The notes beneath the pieces are model-generated. The model saw nothing but the letters and a program-made list of their open reading frames with translations, was not told the origin of the DNA and did no database searches. From positions 80,168-144,167 of the forward strand of contig NW_026848185.1 of NCBI RefSeq assembly GCF_030411735.1: DNA of 64,000 nt. The letters are read 5' to 3'. The translations under genes were made by a program, and so were the position numbers. The stretch is from Phialemonium atrogriseum (taxonomy: Eukaryota > Ascomycota > Sordariomycetes > Cephalothecales > Cephalothecaceae). How positions within the stretch are numbered: the stretch's first letter is position 1; each line of letters opens with the position of its first letter. Positions 45,476-55,237 of this stretch are shown here, one piece after another.

Positions 45476-45757
45476 GGCTAAAACAGCCCCTGTATTGTAC
45501 AATCTTTTCTACATCATTGTTGCATCGGGCGTTGGGTTTAGCCTAAAGCATTTGAGAGCCAAGTCCCTCCTTATGGCCGGCTTCGACATTGTCGCGCGAC
45601 CCTGTGTGGACAGCTCTTGCGGGGAACCACACGGCACTATTGCCGGCCGCGAATTCTCCAATTTTGAATTCCCCCACTTCGACCACTGCCGGCAGGAGGT
45701 ACGACAGTGCTTCTGCGATTGTTCTACTTTGTGCGGAGTAGAAACACGGGCGGCTAA
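45476..45757. promoter_or_regulatory. Three GGCTAA (XlnR/Xyr1-type) sites upstream of GH11
   Basis: GGCTAAA at 45476-45482 (+), GGCTAAA read on the minus strand at 45537-45543, and GGCTAAG at 45752-45758 (+), all 260-545 bp from the xylanase start. GGCTAA(A) is the known core of XlnR/Xyr1 xylanase regulators. Binding here is an inference. Confidence 0.6.
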
Positions 45758-45821
45758 GCAGCCAAGTCTGGAGCCTTTTAAACACGACGCACAGAGGGCG
45801 TTTCTCGTGTGAGTTCGAGTA

Positions 45822-46952
45822 GAAGCATATAAACCATTATAGGTGGCAGCAAGTAATTACACAGAGATCTCCAACAGTTGACCAACTTAGGGACCCCTAA
45901 AGGAGAGCTGACGGAACGATGGAGTGGGGGTACTCAACAACCCCCTCCCTCAGTTTTCCCGTCTTTTCTTTCCTCTCGAGTAATATAGCCCAAATGAGGA
46001 TCCGTTGCCCACATCAAGTCTTGATAGGGGCGGCTACGCTAAACCCTTGGGGTGATTACCCCAAGCTCCCTTTACCCCACGAGAACTGACCGTGGATTCG
46101 TTACTTAGATTCCTGCAACGCTATCGAGCTAGTTCTTTTTTCAGGTGGGGAAACGAGTAGACTTTATACCTACATGAGTGTCCTACCGAACAAGGAAAGT
46201 AATCACGACGATTCCCCTCGGAAGGGAAGTTGTTAAATTTGAGTCAAGCGTGAGTCAAGCGTGACCTCAAATCTCGCCATGCCTAGATGATTGCCTTGGG
46301 GGCACCATGGGCACCAGTCTTTTGTTGGTGTTGGACAGGTCCTCTACCTGGGCGGTCCCTTATTCCTCCGCTCTTACGTGTGGGACGCAGCGACAAGTGG
46401 GCACTACGGCCACAAAATATTAACTTGCATTCAGGGTTGGACAAGTTAATGCGCGATTGAGAGTCCAACCGCCACCTCTTCAAAGTGGCACCAGACGTAG
46501 AGAATATTATTTGAGCAGCCAAACGAACTATATTCGTCCTCAATATAGTTGTAGACGTTCTATCTGCAGTTCAACAGTGGTTTAATGGAGTCCAATCAAC
46601 CGTTTCAGGTGGCCACCTCGTCGAGAAGAGCTGCGAGCTAAGCCTCGCTCTAATAATAGCGGCCGCCGAGTCTAGAACCGTCAGAATCAAATCATCTATC
46701 CTAATTGGCTAGACTCTGCAACAAGGGGGTTGCCAAATAAAAACTGAAGTTTTCAGCTTGCAACATTAGCATGTCTGTACTTTAAATCATATCATTCAAG
46801 TGGTCGCGGTCTCGATTCAACACACCATCAGGACAAAACCGGGCCACCCTCGTCTATCCTCATGGAGTATTCTGATATTTATATCGTGAACTAATCCCTT
46901 CAATTCCACCTAGTAAGTCTACTGCCAATGTTCCTCTCCCCCCACTTCCACC
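45822..46952. other. Intergenic between divergent GH11 and Cys-rich protein genes
   Basis: About 1.1 kb beyond the xylanase promoter sites. No gene supported. It includes an inverted repeat CTTGGGG/CCCCAAG at 46046-46065 and a paired TGAGTCA element at 46240-46257. Confidence 0.4.
46240..46257 (+). promoter_or_regulatory. Paired TGAGTCA (AP-1/Gcn4-type) sites
   Basis: TGAGTCA at 46240-46246 and 46251-46257, inside a duplicated GAGTCAAGCGT unit; spacing is 11 bp, about one helical turn. They lie about 700 bp upstream of the cysteine-rich gene. The core matches CpcA/Gcn4 or Yap-type bZIP sites. Confidence 0.5.
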
Positions 46953-47356
46953 ATGAAGTCGATCATCGCCATCCTCTTAACCCTCCCTCTCGCGGCCGTG
47001 GCTACCTTGAATGGCCGCTGCGTCAAGGGCTCCGATCCTCTGTATAACAACTTTGGAATCTGCGTGAAGACGTCGACTTGCAAACACTATGGTGGCACAT
47101 CCAAGAGCGGCCTATGTCCCTACGACGACGACGATGTCAAGTGTTGTGTCGTGGAAGAGGCATGTGCCGAATGCGGGGAGAATGGCTGCTCCATCTGCCA
47201 GTGGACAAACCAGCCCTGTGACATGTATTGGTTGTCAAGTAAGACTTTCTTAGCAGCAAAGGGTGTCTGAAGGAGCCGTGCTGACGATACGACTCCCCAA
47301 ACATAGATAGGTGCCCTGGAGGTAGCAACTTTAAGTGCTGTGGTCCAGCCCTGTGA
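46953..47356 (+). CDS. Small secreted cysteine-rich protein (tandem CC-type modules)
   Basis: Two exons (46953-47238, 47307-47356) sum to 336 nt, 111 residues. A signal peptide covers about 1-18. Two related modules follow: NGRCVKGS..GICVKTSTCKHYGGTSKSG..CPYDDDDVKCC and CSICQWTNQPC..NRCPGGSNFKCC. This pattern is known as an N-terminal add-on of some fungal lysozyme/NlpC-type or GH25-type wall enzymes; here it stands alone with no catalytic domain. About 15 cysteines suggest a disulfide-rich extracellular protein. The last module is split by the intron. Confidence 0.8.
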
Positions 47357-47465
47357 TAGTTATTTGTCTGGGTCAGAGATGTGGTTGGTTTTGTATCATT
47401 TACTCTCCAAACTGATGCTAGCTGTTAAGAAGTGAGTGTATTGAATGCAGTCACAATTTTATTAA

Positions 47466-48635
47466 TTAAATCTTTGCCCTCATCAAACCCTCCTGCACTG
47501 AAACAACTGGACCATAGCCGAGTCTTGTTTCACAATCACGGCCATCAAGCACCTCCTCTATGACGGCCTTGAGCTTCTCCATGGCCGAGTCACAAACCTG
47601 GTGATGGAGAACGACTCTTTCCCCATTAAGTCTGATCCCTCGTCTCTTTCCCGCTTCATTCCAGGCCGTCGAGTCAATACCTGCACGCCTCAAATCAAGC
47701 CAGACCATATTCGTCTCGACTTCTCGCGACAGCCTCCCTCCTCGCTCCGTCCACATCCGTCCAACCTTCCGCGCCAACTCATGGCTCCTCCCCAAAACCC
47801 CCCTAGAATCCACCTGGCCGAGCCCAAAATTCTCCACCACAGCCTGCCTAGCCGCAGCAGCCAGGACTCCCGCCTGACGCATCCCCCCGCCGACACTCTT
47901 CCTAATCCTCCGCAATCTCCTGATCAACCTCGCCGGCCCAACCACCATCGCCCCCATCGGCGCGCCCAGGTTCTTACTAAAGTCCAGCGTAACCACGTCC
48001 ACACACCGCGAGAATCCACGGATCGTCCCCGCGCCCGCGGCCACGGCCTCCCACAGCCGGGCGCCGTCCATGTGGACTGCGATGCCATTCCCCCTTGCCC
48101 AGGTGCCGATACGTCGGAGCTCTGCCAGGGGTACTATCGTCCCGGACGTGGTATTCTCGATACTGACGACGCGGGTCGGGCACTTATGCACGTCGTCCGT
48201 TATTACGGCGTGTTTTTGGACGTCCGCTAAGGTGAGGTGGCAGCCGTTAATCGGCCAGATAGCCTGTACCATAGCCCCAGACAGATGCGCCACGCCGCCG
48301 GCCTCCCAGTGGACGATGTGCGACTGCGCGTCTGCGAGGATGCCGTGCGGGGGCTGGTGGAGAATGGTGCGGAGGGCGAGCTGGTTGGCCATGGTGCCGC
48401 TGAGGACGAAGGCGCCTGCCTCGTGGCCGCATAGGGTTGCTATCTCGCGCTCGAAGGAGGAGGTTGTGGTGTCTTCCTCGAAGACGTCGTCGTTGAGGGT
48501 CGTTCGTGCGATGGCGGTTAACATGCCTTGGGATGGTGTTGTTATGACGTCGCCTAGAGAGAAAGAGATGTTGGTAAGACGCTTGCTTTTTTGTTTGAAG
48601 GAGGTGGATGCCATGTTAATTACTTCTAAAGTCAT
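47466..48635 (-). CDS. Low-specificity L-threonine aldolase-like PLP enzyme
   Basis: Fold type I PLP enzyme that cleaves L-threonine or other beta-hydroxy amino acids to glycine and an aldehyde. Single exon, 389 residues. Visible motifs: ITTPSQGML and LNDDVFEEDTTTSSFE (relatives read GDDVxxEDPT), CGHEAGAFVLSGTMANQLAL, HIVHWEAGG, IENTTSGTIVPL, HMDGARLWEA, and the Schiff-base lysine Lys221 in DFSKNLGAPMGA. The start is either 48635 or an ATG seven codons in (48614); neither changes the domain. Cytosolic. Divergent from the MFS gene at 49514. Confidence 0.92.
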   Translation of the reverse strand: MTLEVINMASTSFKQKSKRLTNISFSLGDVITTPSQGMLTAIARTTLNDDVFEEDTTTSSFEREIATLCGHEAGAFVLSGTMANQLALRTILHQPPHGILADAQSHIVHWEAGGVAHLSGAMVQAIWPINGCHLTLADVQKHAVITDDVHKCPTRVVSIENTTSGTIVPLAELRRIGTWARGNGIAVHMDGARLWEAVAAGAGTIRGFSRCVDVVTLDFSKNLGAPMGAMVVGPARLIRRLRRIRKSVGGGMRQAGVLAAAARQAVVENFGLGQVDSRGVLGRSHELARKVGRMWTERGGRLSREVETNMVWLDLRRAGIDSTAWNEAGKRRGIRLNGERVVLHHQVCDSAMEKLKAVIEEVLDGRDCETRLGYGPVVSVQEGLMRAKI

Positions 48636-49513
48636 ATGCCGCTCCCGTCTGCTCGGGGCGTCCCCAATTCAGAGGTGTTGGCTCTTCTGATGGGATATTC
48701 CCAGGCCTGTGAGCCTGTGTCCCAACGATTGCTCGTGGGTTTCCGTTTTCTGCCATCGCCTTGCCGAGCAGCGTTCTTTCAAATGAATGATGAGAAATCC
48801 AGCGGTTTACCACGGCCTGTTTCGAGTGATGATCGGTCAAGAGACCCAAGAGTATTTTAAACGCATACCCAAGTGTCCGTCATCCAGCTCAGCCCCCCTT
48901 ATGTTAGCCACGTCTCACAGGATTGTCGGAGATGAACTTACCGGCCAGGTGAACCCTACGGGGTTACACTTAGGGCTAGGGGGTTCCACTCGTGGAGTCA
49001 AAGATCGACAGCATCTCAGCCCTCCCGCCTCTCACCATCGTCAACGTTGCATCAGCTTCAGGGGCGAAAACTGTCACTGTCGACATTGCCGGGGGACAGT
49101 CACGGCATCACCGCACCGTAGGATTCGCGCTATTCTGAAAACCACTTGGATCCTAGCACCAAAAGCTAATTACGGCTCTTAAATACTACCCAATGTCGAT
49201 CTCATATACCGGGCAAGGATTGAGGTCTCGCAGTTGGTCCAATGAGCCATGTGCATGTAGCACCCGGGCTCGTCTCACGTCAGCCCAGCTTCAATCTTTT
49301 GCCTCAAACGGGCAGGTATTTCTCATTTTTAATCGGCCCTGTTGCTATTAAGGTTTATAGTCGCCTAGGCTGGAATTAAAGGGTTCAGGCCTCGATGGGA
49401 ACTGCGGAATGAATTCCATGGCTCGTCTTACCTGACCACCGATTCTTCGAGACAAATCTGAACTTGCCCTCATGTTCTTCCCAGTTTGGTACTCTAATCG
49501 GGTGTGATCTGAC
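48636..49513. other. Divergent promoter region
   Basis: About 880 bp between the divergent threonine aldolase and MFS genes. No gene supported. Confidence 0.4.
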
Positions 49514-51447
49514 ATGGAGGTTCCAATGGCAGACAGCACATCGACCTCTCGGCGCAAGGAGACCAAAGTCAACGTCAACAAGTTGACTGCTATCGAATGC
49601 CCTGTTAATGGGGGAAACTGCAGTGAGGCAGAGCTTTTGTTGGAGCTAGGGGTTGAGAAGAGGCCTGATGGACTCGTTCACTGGACAAGCGATAGCAAAG
49701 ACCACCCACGAAACTGGTCTGCTCGGAGGAAAGCGTTTGACACAACTGTCATCATTCTCTTCGAATTTTATACGTGAGTGCCTCTTCCTGAGCTCGCTAC
49801 TGCATGCCAACTGACCAGTTCTCGATCAGCACGGTCATAAGCACGACAGGAGTAAGTTATTGGCTGGTATAATTACCCCCTGCTCTAGGACGAAACCAGT
49901 TTAACCTCCCTGAAATTGAGGAGACTGAGGGTTCCTACAGAGTCCCAACGCTTTGAACCTCTTTTCCTTTTCCTTCAACGACGTGGGTGCTTCTGCTGAC
50001 ACGACGTGAGCACTAGGCCGAGGTTGCAAATATTGCCGGCCCAGAATATGGATTTGACAGACGACAGGCTTTGATTGCCTTTACATTTATGTAGGTCGAT
50101 CAATTGACCTGCTTCCCCAGTCATCAACCAAGTTTTTACCTTACACTTTTCTCAGGTACCAATTTGGCCAAGCAATCGGAGGATGCTTAATCCCGCCACT
50201 CTCGGAACTGGTCGGTCGACGGATCCCCTATCTCGTATCCTGTGCTGCATTCAGCATCTTCTGTCTCCTCATTCCACTCGTCCCCTCGCCGATAGTTGCC
50301 TATATCGGCCGGTTCGTCACAGGATTTGCGTCAGCGGTTCCATCCGTCGTCATCGCGGGCAGTGTTGAAGACATCTTCAATACGAAGCGCAGGGTATGGA
50401 TCCTCATACTATGGAACGCTGGGACAACAGCAGGACTCTGCTTCGGCCCCATTTATGCGGCTTATATCTCGGCCTCGTTCACGTGGAAATGGGTGTTCTA
50501 CAGTGCCGCCATTGTTACAGCTGTCATGTTCCTGGCACTCTTGGGAGTCAAGGAGAGCAGGCCGAGCATGTTGATGAGGCGCAAGATGCATAAGCTTCGC
50601 GCCAATTTCGGGTTGACCGACTTGAAGTGGCATAACCCGGACTCGTCACCGAATTTCAGGACCATGGTCGACCTTGTTGTAATCCGACCAGTCCACATTC
50701 TGCTCACCGAGCCCTTGGTCATCATGGTTGCGATCCTGTCTGCCACATCCTGGGGACTCATCTACCTGTTCACGGAGTTTCTCATCCCGGTTTATATGTC
50801 CATCGGCTTTATGCGGACTCAAGCATCTCTGTCCTTCCTGGGAATTGTTGTGGGTGTGCTATTCACCTTTATGCCCCGACTCTGGGATGAAAGGGTTATT
50901 AGGGCAAGACAACGGAGACAAGAACATGTTGAGCCGTGAGGTCCCCAATACCTCCCAAGTAATAATTGCTCCACAGATAATTACTGACCAACCAACCAGT
51001 GAGGATAAGATTATGGGCTTCGCCTTTGCGGCACCAGCTCTGGCAATGGGACTAGCATGGTTCGCCTGGACGATTCCCCCTTTCGTGGCAAACCCCCACT
51101 GGGTTGTCCCCACGCTAGCCTTGATACCGATAGGATTCGCCGTCAACGAAATAGCATACACGATGAGCGGCTATCTCGCCGACTCGTACCTCCTATACAG
51201 CGCGTCAGCGTTCTCTGGCCTGGCCTTTGTCCGGGCCCTTGTCTCGGGGCTCATGCCACTTATAGCCCTCGAGATGTACGGCGGTCTCAATGCCAATATC
51301 GCGGGGACTATCCTTGCTTGCATTTCGGCGGTATTCTGCGTTGCTCCTTGGATATTCTTCCGTTTCAGCAAGAGGCTGCGGCAGAAAAGCCCCTTTGCTT
51401 GCTATAGTCTTGACAACCATCGGCGAACGCAGGTTGAAGAGGATTAA
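49514..51447 (+). CDS. MFS transporter, DHA1 (drug:H+ antiporter) type
   Basis: Five exons (49514-49773, 49830-49851, 50017-50090, 50156-50935, 51000-51447) sum to 1584 nt, 527 residues, phase-consistent. The cytosolic N-terminus ends in the family-typical HPRNWSARRKAFDT. About 12 helices follow, with SELVGRRIPYLVSCAAF (motif A-like), RFVTGFASAVPSVVIAGSVEDIF (in part) and GPIYAAYISASFTWKWVF. The central loop has RKMHKLRANFGLTDLKW; the last exon starts EDKIMGFAFAAPALAMG. The second exon is only 22 nt, and the intron 49852-50016 is long, so a further small exon there is possible. Likely plasma-membrane exporter; substrate unknown. Confidence 0.88.
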
Positions 51448-51669
51448 TATGGGCCCCTCGCACGCGCAGGCAATCTGGAGTTTAAGTTAAAAGGGGCATG
51501 CACGCAGAGGACGGACCTTCTCAAGAACAAGATGACGGGCCGGCAGCTTGATGACGTGCGGAAAGTAGACTACCAAAATTCTGATAAGTTAGACACAGAG
51601 GCCGGCCGTAATATATTCCTGGGGCCTTTTCTTCACCCCTGAGGTATCAAAAGCCATGGACACCCCGGC

Positions 51670-51966
51670 TCATTTCGGTGATGAACTCGGCGGTAGTCGG
51701 TTTTCGGAAACTGCCTTCATGAATCGAAACTGGTCGACAAGCGGGAGGCGAGGGTCTGGTGTGTTCTCAAACACCCTCTCCGTCAATCTAGCGTCCAATT
51801 CCTCAGTGGTAAGCTTCCTCTCCTGCTTGTATGCCTTCCTTGCCTCTTTATTCTTTTTCTTTTCCTTCTTCTTTTCCTCCTTGGCGGCTTTTTTGGCCTC
51901 GTTAGCCTCCCTCTCCTTCTTAGCCTCCTCCTCGCTGAGTTTCGTCTTGCTGCCCGAGGTGCCCAT
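51670..51966 (-). CDS. 98-residue Lys/Glu-rich protein, predicted N-myristoylated (paralogue of 39944-40240)
   Basis: Single exon. It begins MGTSGSKTKL, a strong N-myristoylation context with a Lys at position 7. Residues 11-50 are almost entirely Lys/Glu/Ala and predicted helical or coiled-coil. A middle segment (TTEELDARLTERVF) follows, then the C-terminal block PDPRLPLVDQFRFMKAV ending SSSPK. Length and layout equal the gene at 39944-40240, but the helix composition differs, so the match is clearest at both ends. A CTATAAAG element lies about 160 bp upstream on the minus strand. It is downstream of a sugar transporter in the same orientation. Function unknown. Confidence 0.7.
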   Translation of the reverse strand: MGTSGSKTKLSEEEAKKEREANEAKKAAKEEKKKEKKKNKEARKAYKQERKLTTEELDARLTERVFENTPDPRLPLVDQFRFMKAVSENRLPPSSSPK

Positions 51967-52711
51967 CTTGAGTTACGTAGATGGTCGGGATGTACGTTGG
52001 GGTTTGGTTATGTTGTGTGCGATGGCTATATTGGATGCTAGACAACGCTGTGTTGTATTAAGCAGTGGTCCATATCCATAGAAACGGTAATGTTATGGAC
52101 AGACATAAGGCACCACCGATGCGTCTTTATAGGCATCAATCAGTAGCTTCTGATTGGTATTCACTTGCTGAAGGGCAATGGCCTAGACCTAGCCTGCAAA
52201 GCTTGCAAGCTAGATGAAACCGGGGAGTTAATCGTGAAGTCTCAGAAACAGGATTTCAGCATTGTTGCTGTACTGTCCATTTGATGACATAAATGAAATG
52301 CGATTCTCTTCTAAATCCAGGAGCCGGGCTGTTTTCCCTGACTCACTATCCCCAAGGGTGTGCTTACTGGGTCAACGGCGAATCGCAGCGGCGATTCAGT
52401 TAACAATCCGTTGCGTGAGACTGACACTGCTGTCGGGAATTCCTCTTCGTATTCTCCCGTCAGTGATTCCATGACCGTTGGCTAGCTCATCGAAGATGGG
52501 ATCGGCTAGAGAGAAACGCTAAGGAGTAAGTGGCGGGTGGTGAACCCTGTCATCCAGCGCCTACTATGACGATGTGTAAGACAGCTGGGCATGCATCGAA
52601 ATGCAAGAGGAAAGGAAAACATTGTTAAGTGCGTTGTCTCATTATTACACTACTAGTTACAGAGTGAGTGGTGTCGTAGCTATGCTATGCGGCCGACCTC
52701 ATGAAATCTTC
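51967..52711. other. Intergenic
   Basis: About 745 bp between the small protein gene and the end of the sugar transporter gene. Nothing else seen. Confidence 0.4.
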
Positions 52712-54483
52712 CTACGATTGGAAACGCTCCTTTCCATCTGCCTCAGGATTCTCAACGGTACCAATCTCGGTCTCCGAGTCCTTATCCGACGCCGATTGCA
52801 CCTCGCCCGGGACCCCCATACTCGCCTCCCAGTGGAGCTTGATCTTGGCGCCCGTGAAGAGCTTATCGATCTGCTCCAGGCTGAGGTTCTGTGTCTCCGG
52901 GTAGAAGAAGTAGATCAGGGGCAGGAAGAAGAAGTTGAAGACGCTGAAGTAGATGTAGGTCTTCCATCCGATGTTGTGGATGCTGACGGGGGTGATCTCG
53001 ACAACGAGGAAGGTGAAGATCCAGTTGGAGGCAGTAGCAAGAGCCGCGGCTCGCGTGCGGATGGCAAGGGGCGCATATTCGGCGGGCACTATTGGGATGG
53101 GCCGTTAGTGAGGGTTGGGATTGGGGGAGGAAAGAGGCGGTCAGCTTACATAGCCAGGGAATCGCCAGCAATCCCACAGCGAAGAAGAAATTAAAGAGGA
53201 AGAGCATGACGATGGCGACCACGCCTGCAGGTTGGCTGCCGTTGGAGACAGTCCCCGCGAGCACGGCCATGCAAACGCACTGCCCGGCAGCAGCGAAGAG
53301 CATGAGCTTCCTCCGGCCGAGTCGATCAATGATCCATATGGGGATTAGAGAGGAGAAGAAGTAGGCAATCCCGTTGAACCCGGCAAGCAGGAGAGACAGC
53401 CGATGAGACATGCCCACTGAATCTTGGAAGATGACAGGGGCGTACTGTTTGGCGAGCCTGGTCAGTATCGTGTGCCGAGGATGAGAGTAGGAAGGTGACA
53501 TTAATCCGGAGAAGAAGCACTCACATAGGTGATCAAGTTGATACCCGATAGCTGTTGCATGAACTGGCCACCAATACCGAGCATGGTTCGATAAAAGAAC
53601 TTTTGTTCTCCATTCTGGAACATGGCCCGGAAACTTCCACCAGCAGCGGCCTCGCGCTCTACCTTTACCGCGTAGGAAATCTCATCTAGGGTTCGAGTAA
53701 CCTTTGGGTCGGTAACTTCGATCTCCTTCGCGTCCTTACTGACAGCCCAGAGGATCTGCCGGGCCTCGTCATGGCGGTCGTGGGCGACAAGCCATCTTGG
53801 AGACTCTGGGAGGAACATGATGCCCAGGAAGGTGACCATGGCGAAGAGGATCTGAAGCGCGAGCGGGAAGCGGAACTGTGATTCGTTGGAGACGTAGCTC
53901 ATGCCGTAGTCGACCCAGTACGAGAGCATGACACCGAAGATGTTGATGGCGAGCTCGATGGCAAGACCGCGGCCTCGATTGTGCGCGTGCATGAGTTCCG
54001 AGTGCCACACAGCTAATCGACAGAGACGGGTTGGTTAGCCAAACGAGCCAGTTCGTCCGTTGCTCCTCTGGGGTTTGACTACTTACGAATAGTGCCAGTG
54101 TTCATGCCATTACCCAGACCGGCGACAATGCGGCCGACAATCATCTGCGGGATACCGTATGCGCTGGCCTGGAGGGCAGCCCCGATGCTCAGGATGACGC
54201 AGCCAATCAAGATAGACCTCCGCCGGCCGAGACGTTCGCCGGCGAAGAAGCAGATGAGGGCACCGAAGAAGCAGCCGATTTCGTAGATTGCAACGACTGT
54301 CCCCTGGAGCGAGGAACTTCCCGTGCCGCCTTCGGTGGTGTCGATCTCGGGGAAGTTTTTCGTGAAGGCATCGCCGGTCAGCAGACCGGACATGACGCCC
54401 TGGTCATAACCGAAGAGGAGGAAGCCCGATCCGGCGGTGGCCGTGATGGCCCAGTTCAAGGAACGACCCACGAGATACGTCAT
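52712..54483 (-). CDS. MFS sugar transporter (sugar porter family)
   Basis: Four exons (54087-54483, 53525-54012, 53150-53444, 52712-53088) sum to 1557 nt, 518 residues. Twelve helices with sugar-porter signatures: GFLLFGYDQGVMSGLL (TM1), GERLGRRRSILIG, MFLPESPRWLV before the central loop, QQLSGINLITYYAPVIF across an intron, DRLGRRKLMLF, and the exit motif FYPETQNLSLEQID. Plasma-membrane hexose/pentose/polyol-proton symporter; substrate not determinable. It is divergent from the adjacent Zn2Cys6 gene, sharing a 754-bp promoter region. See the cluster finding. Confidence 0.95.
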
Positions 54484-55237
54484 GGTGGACAAGTACACGC
54501 GGATTTGTCGACGATGAGAAAGAAAAAAGGTGGTCTGCCGATCAAGCTGGTTCCATTTCAAGCTGGGCGATGTGGGATTCTAAATACATTTTCGGGCTCT
54601 CCCGTTTCCATGACGGTTCAAACTATAACAGACTCCCCAGATTCCAATAGTGGGAAAAAATTCCTTCCACTTCCGACTTGCGGGGACCCCGTCCGGAGGG
54701 AAGGCCCTGAATATCCTGGCACACCTTGTCATGGGGAAACAATGACTAGGTTGGAAAGAGGCAGTTGGAAGCGCCGGATGCCCCGATTTTTGTTCAGGCG
54801 TCTTCAAGGCGTCGCCGAAGGGCGCTAGTGCGAAGCTTGGCACCGGCATTCGCCTTCGGCAACACTCGACAGGGATAATGTCGCCACTGTAAAAAAATTG
54901 ACCGAGGCCGAAACCGGAAATCCCAAGCGCAAGCGTCATCAACATGCCGGCGCCGTTGCCGTTACTAGGGAGGCGCTAGTTCTACTCCATCCCCCTTGAA
55001 AGAGTCAGGCCATTACGTCGAGCTGGCCCCACCGCATTTCTGGCGGAAGCGATCCGGCCCTTTGCGCCGCCCATCGAGGAAGGGGGTTGCGCAAAAGCAA
55101 TCTCCCCGAATCAAGACAGAACAGGAAGCACCCCAGCTTCACCAGTGGCACGACCCGTCAACATCCCCGGACTGACTCCTCCCCCCCCCGGTTTCCCATC
55201 TTACATCATCGCCAAGTCCCTGCCGCCGTCTCCATTA
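54484..55237. promoter_or_regulatory. Shared divergent promoter, sugar transporter / Zn2Cys6 regulator
   Basis: 754 bp between the two divergent start codons (transporter at 54483, regulator at 55238). It contains GC-rich CGGNNNCCG-like triplets but no site I would assign. A divergent regulator-transporter pair is a common arrangement in fungal catabolic clusters. Confidence 0.5.

Noticed and set aside
46283..46543. Minus-strand frame in a spacer, considered as a retroelement remnant
   Set aside because: No gag, protease, reverse-transcriptase or integrase motif and no terminal repeats found.
55145..55237. 31-residue extension of the Zn2Cys6 regulator at 55145
   Set aside because: The first codon is GTG; the ATG at 55238 is the first usable start unless an upstream exon exists.
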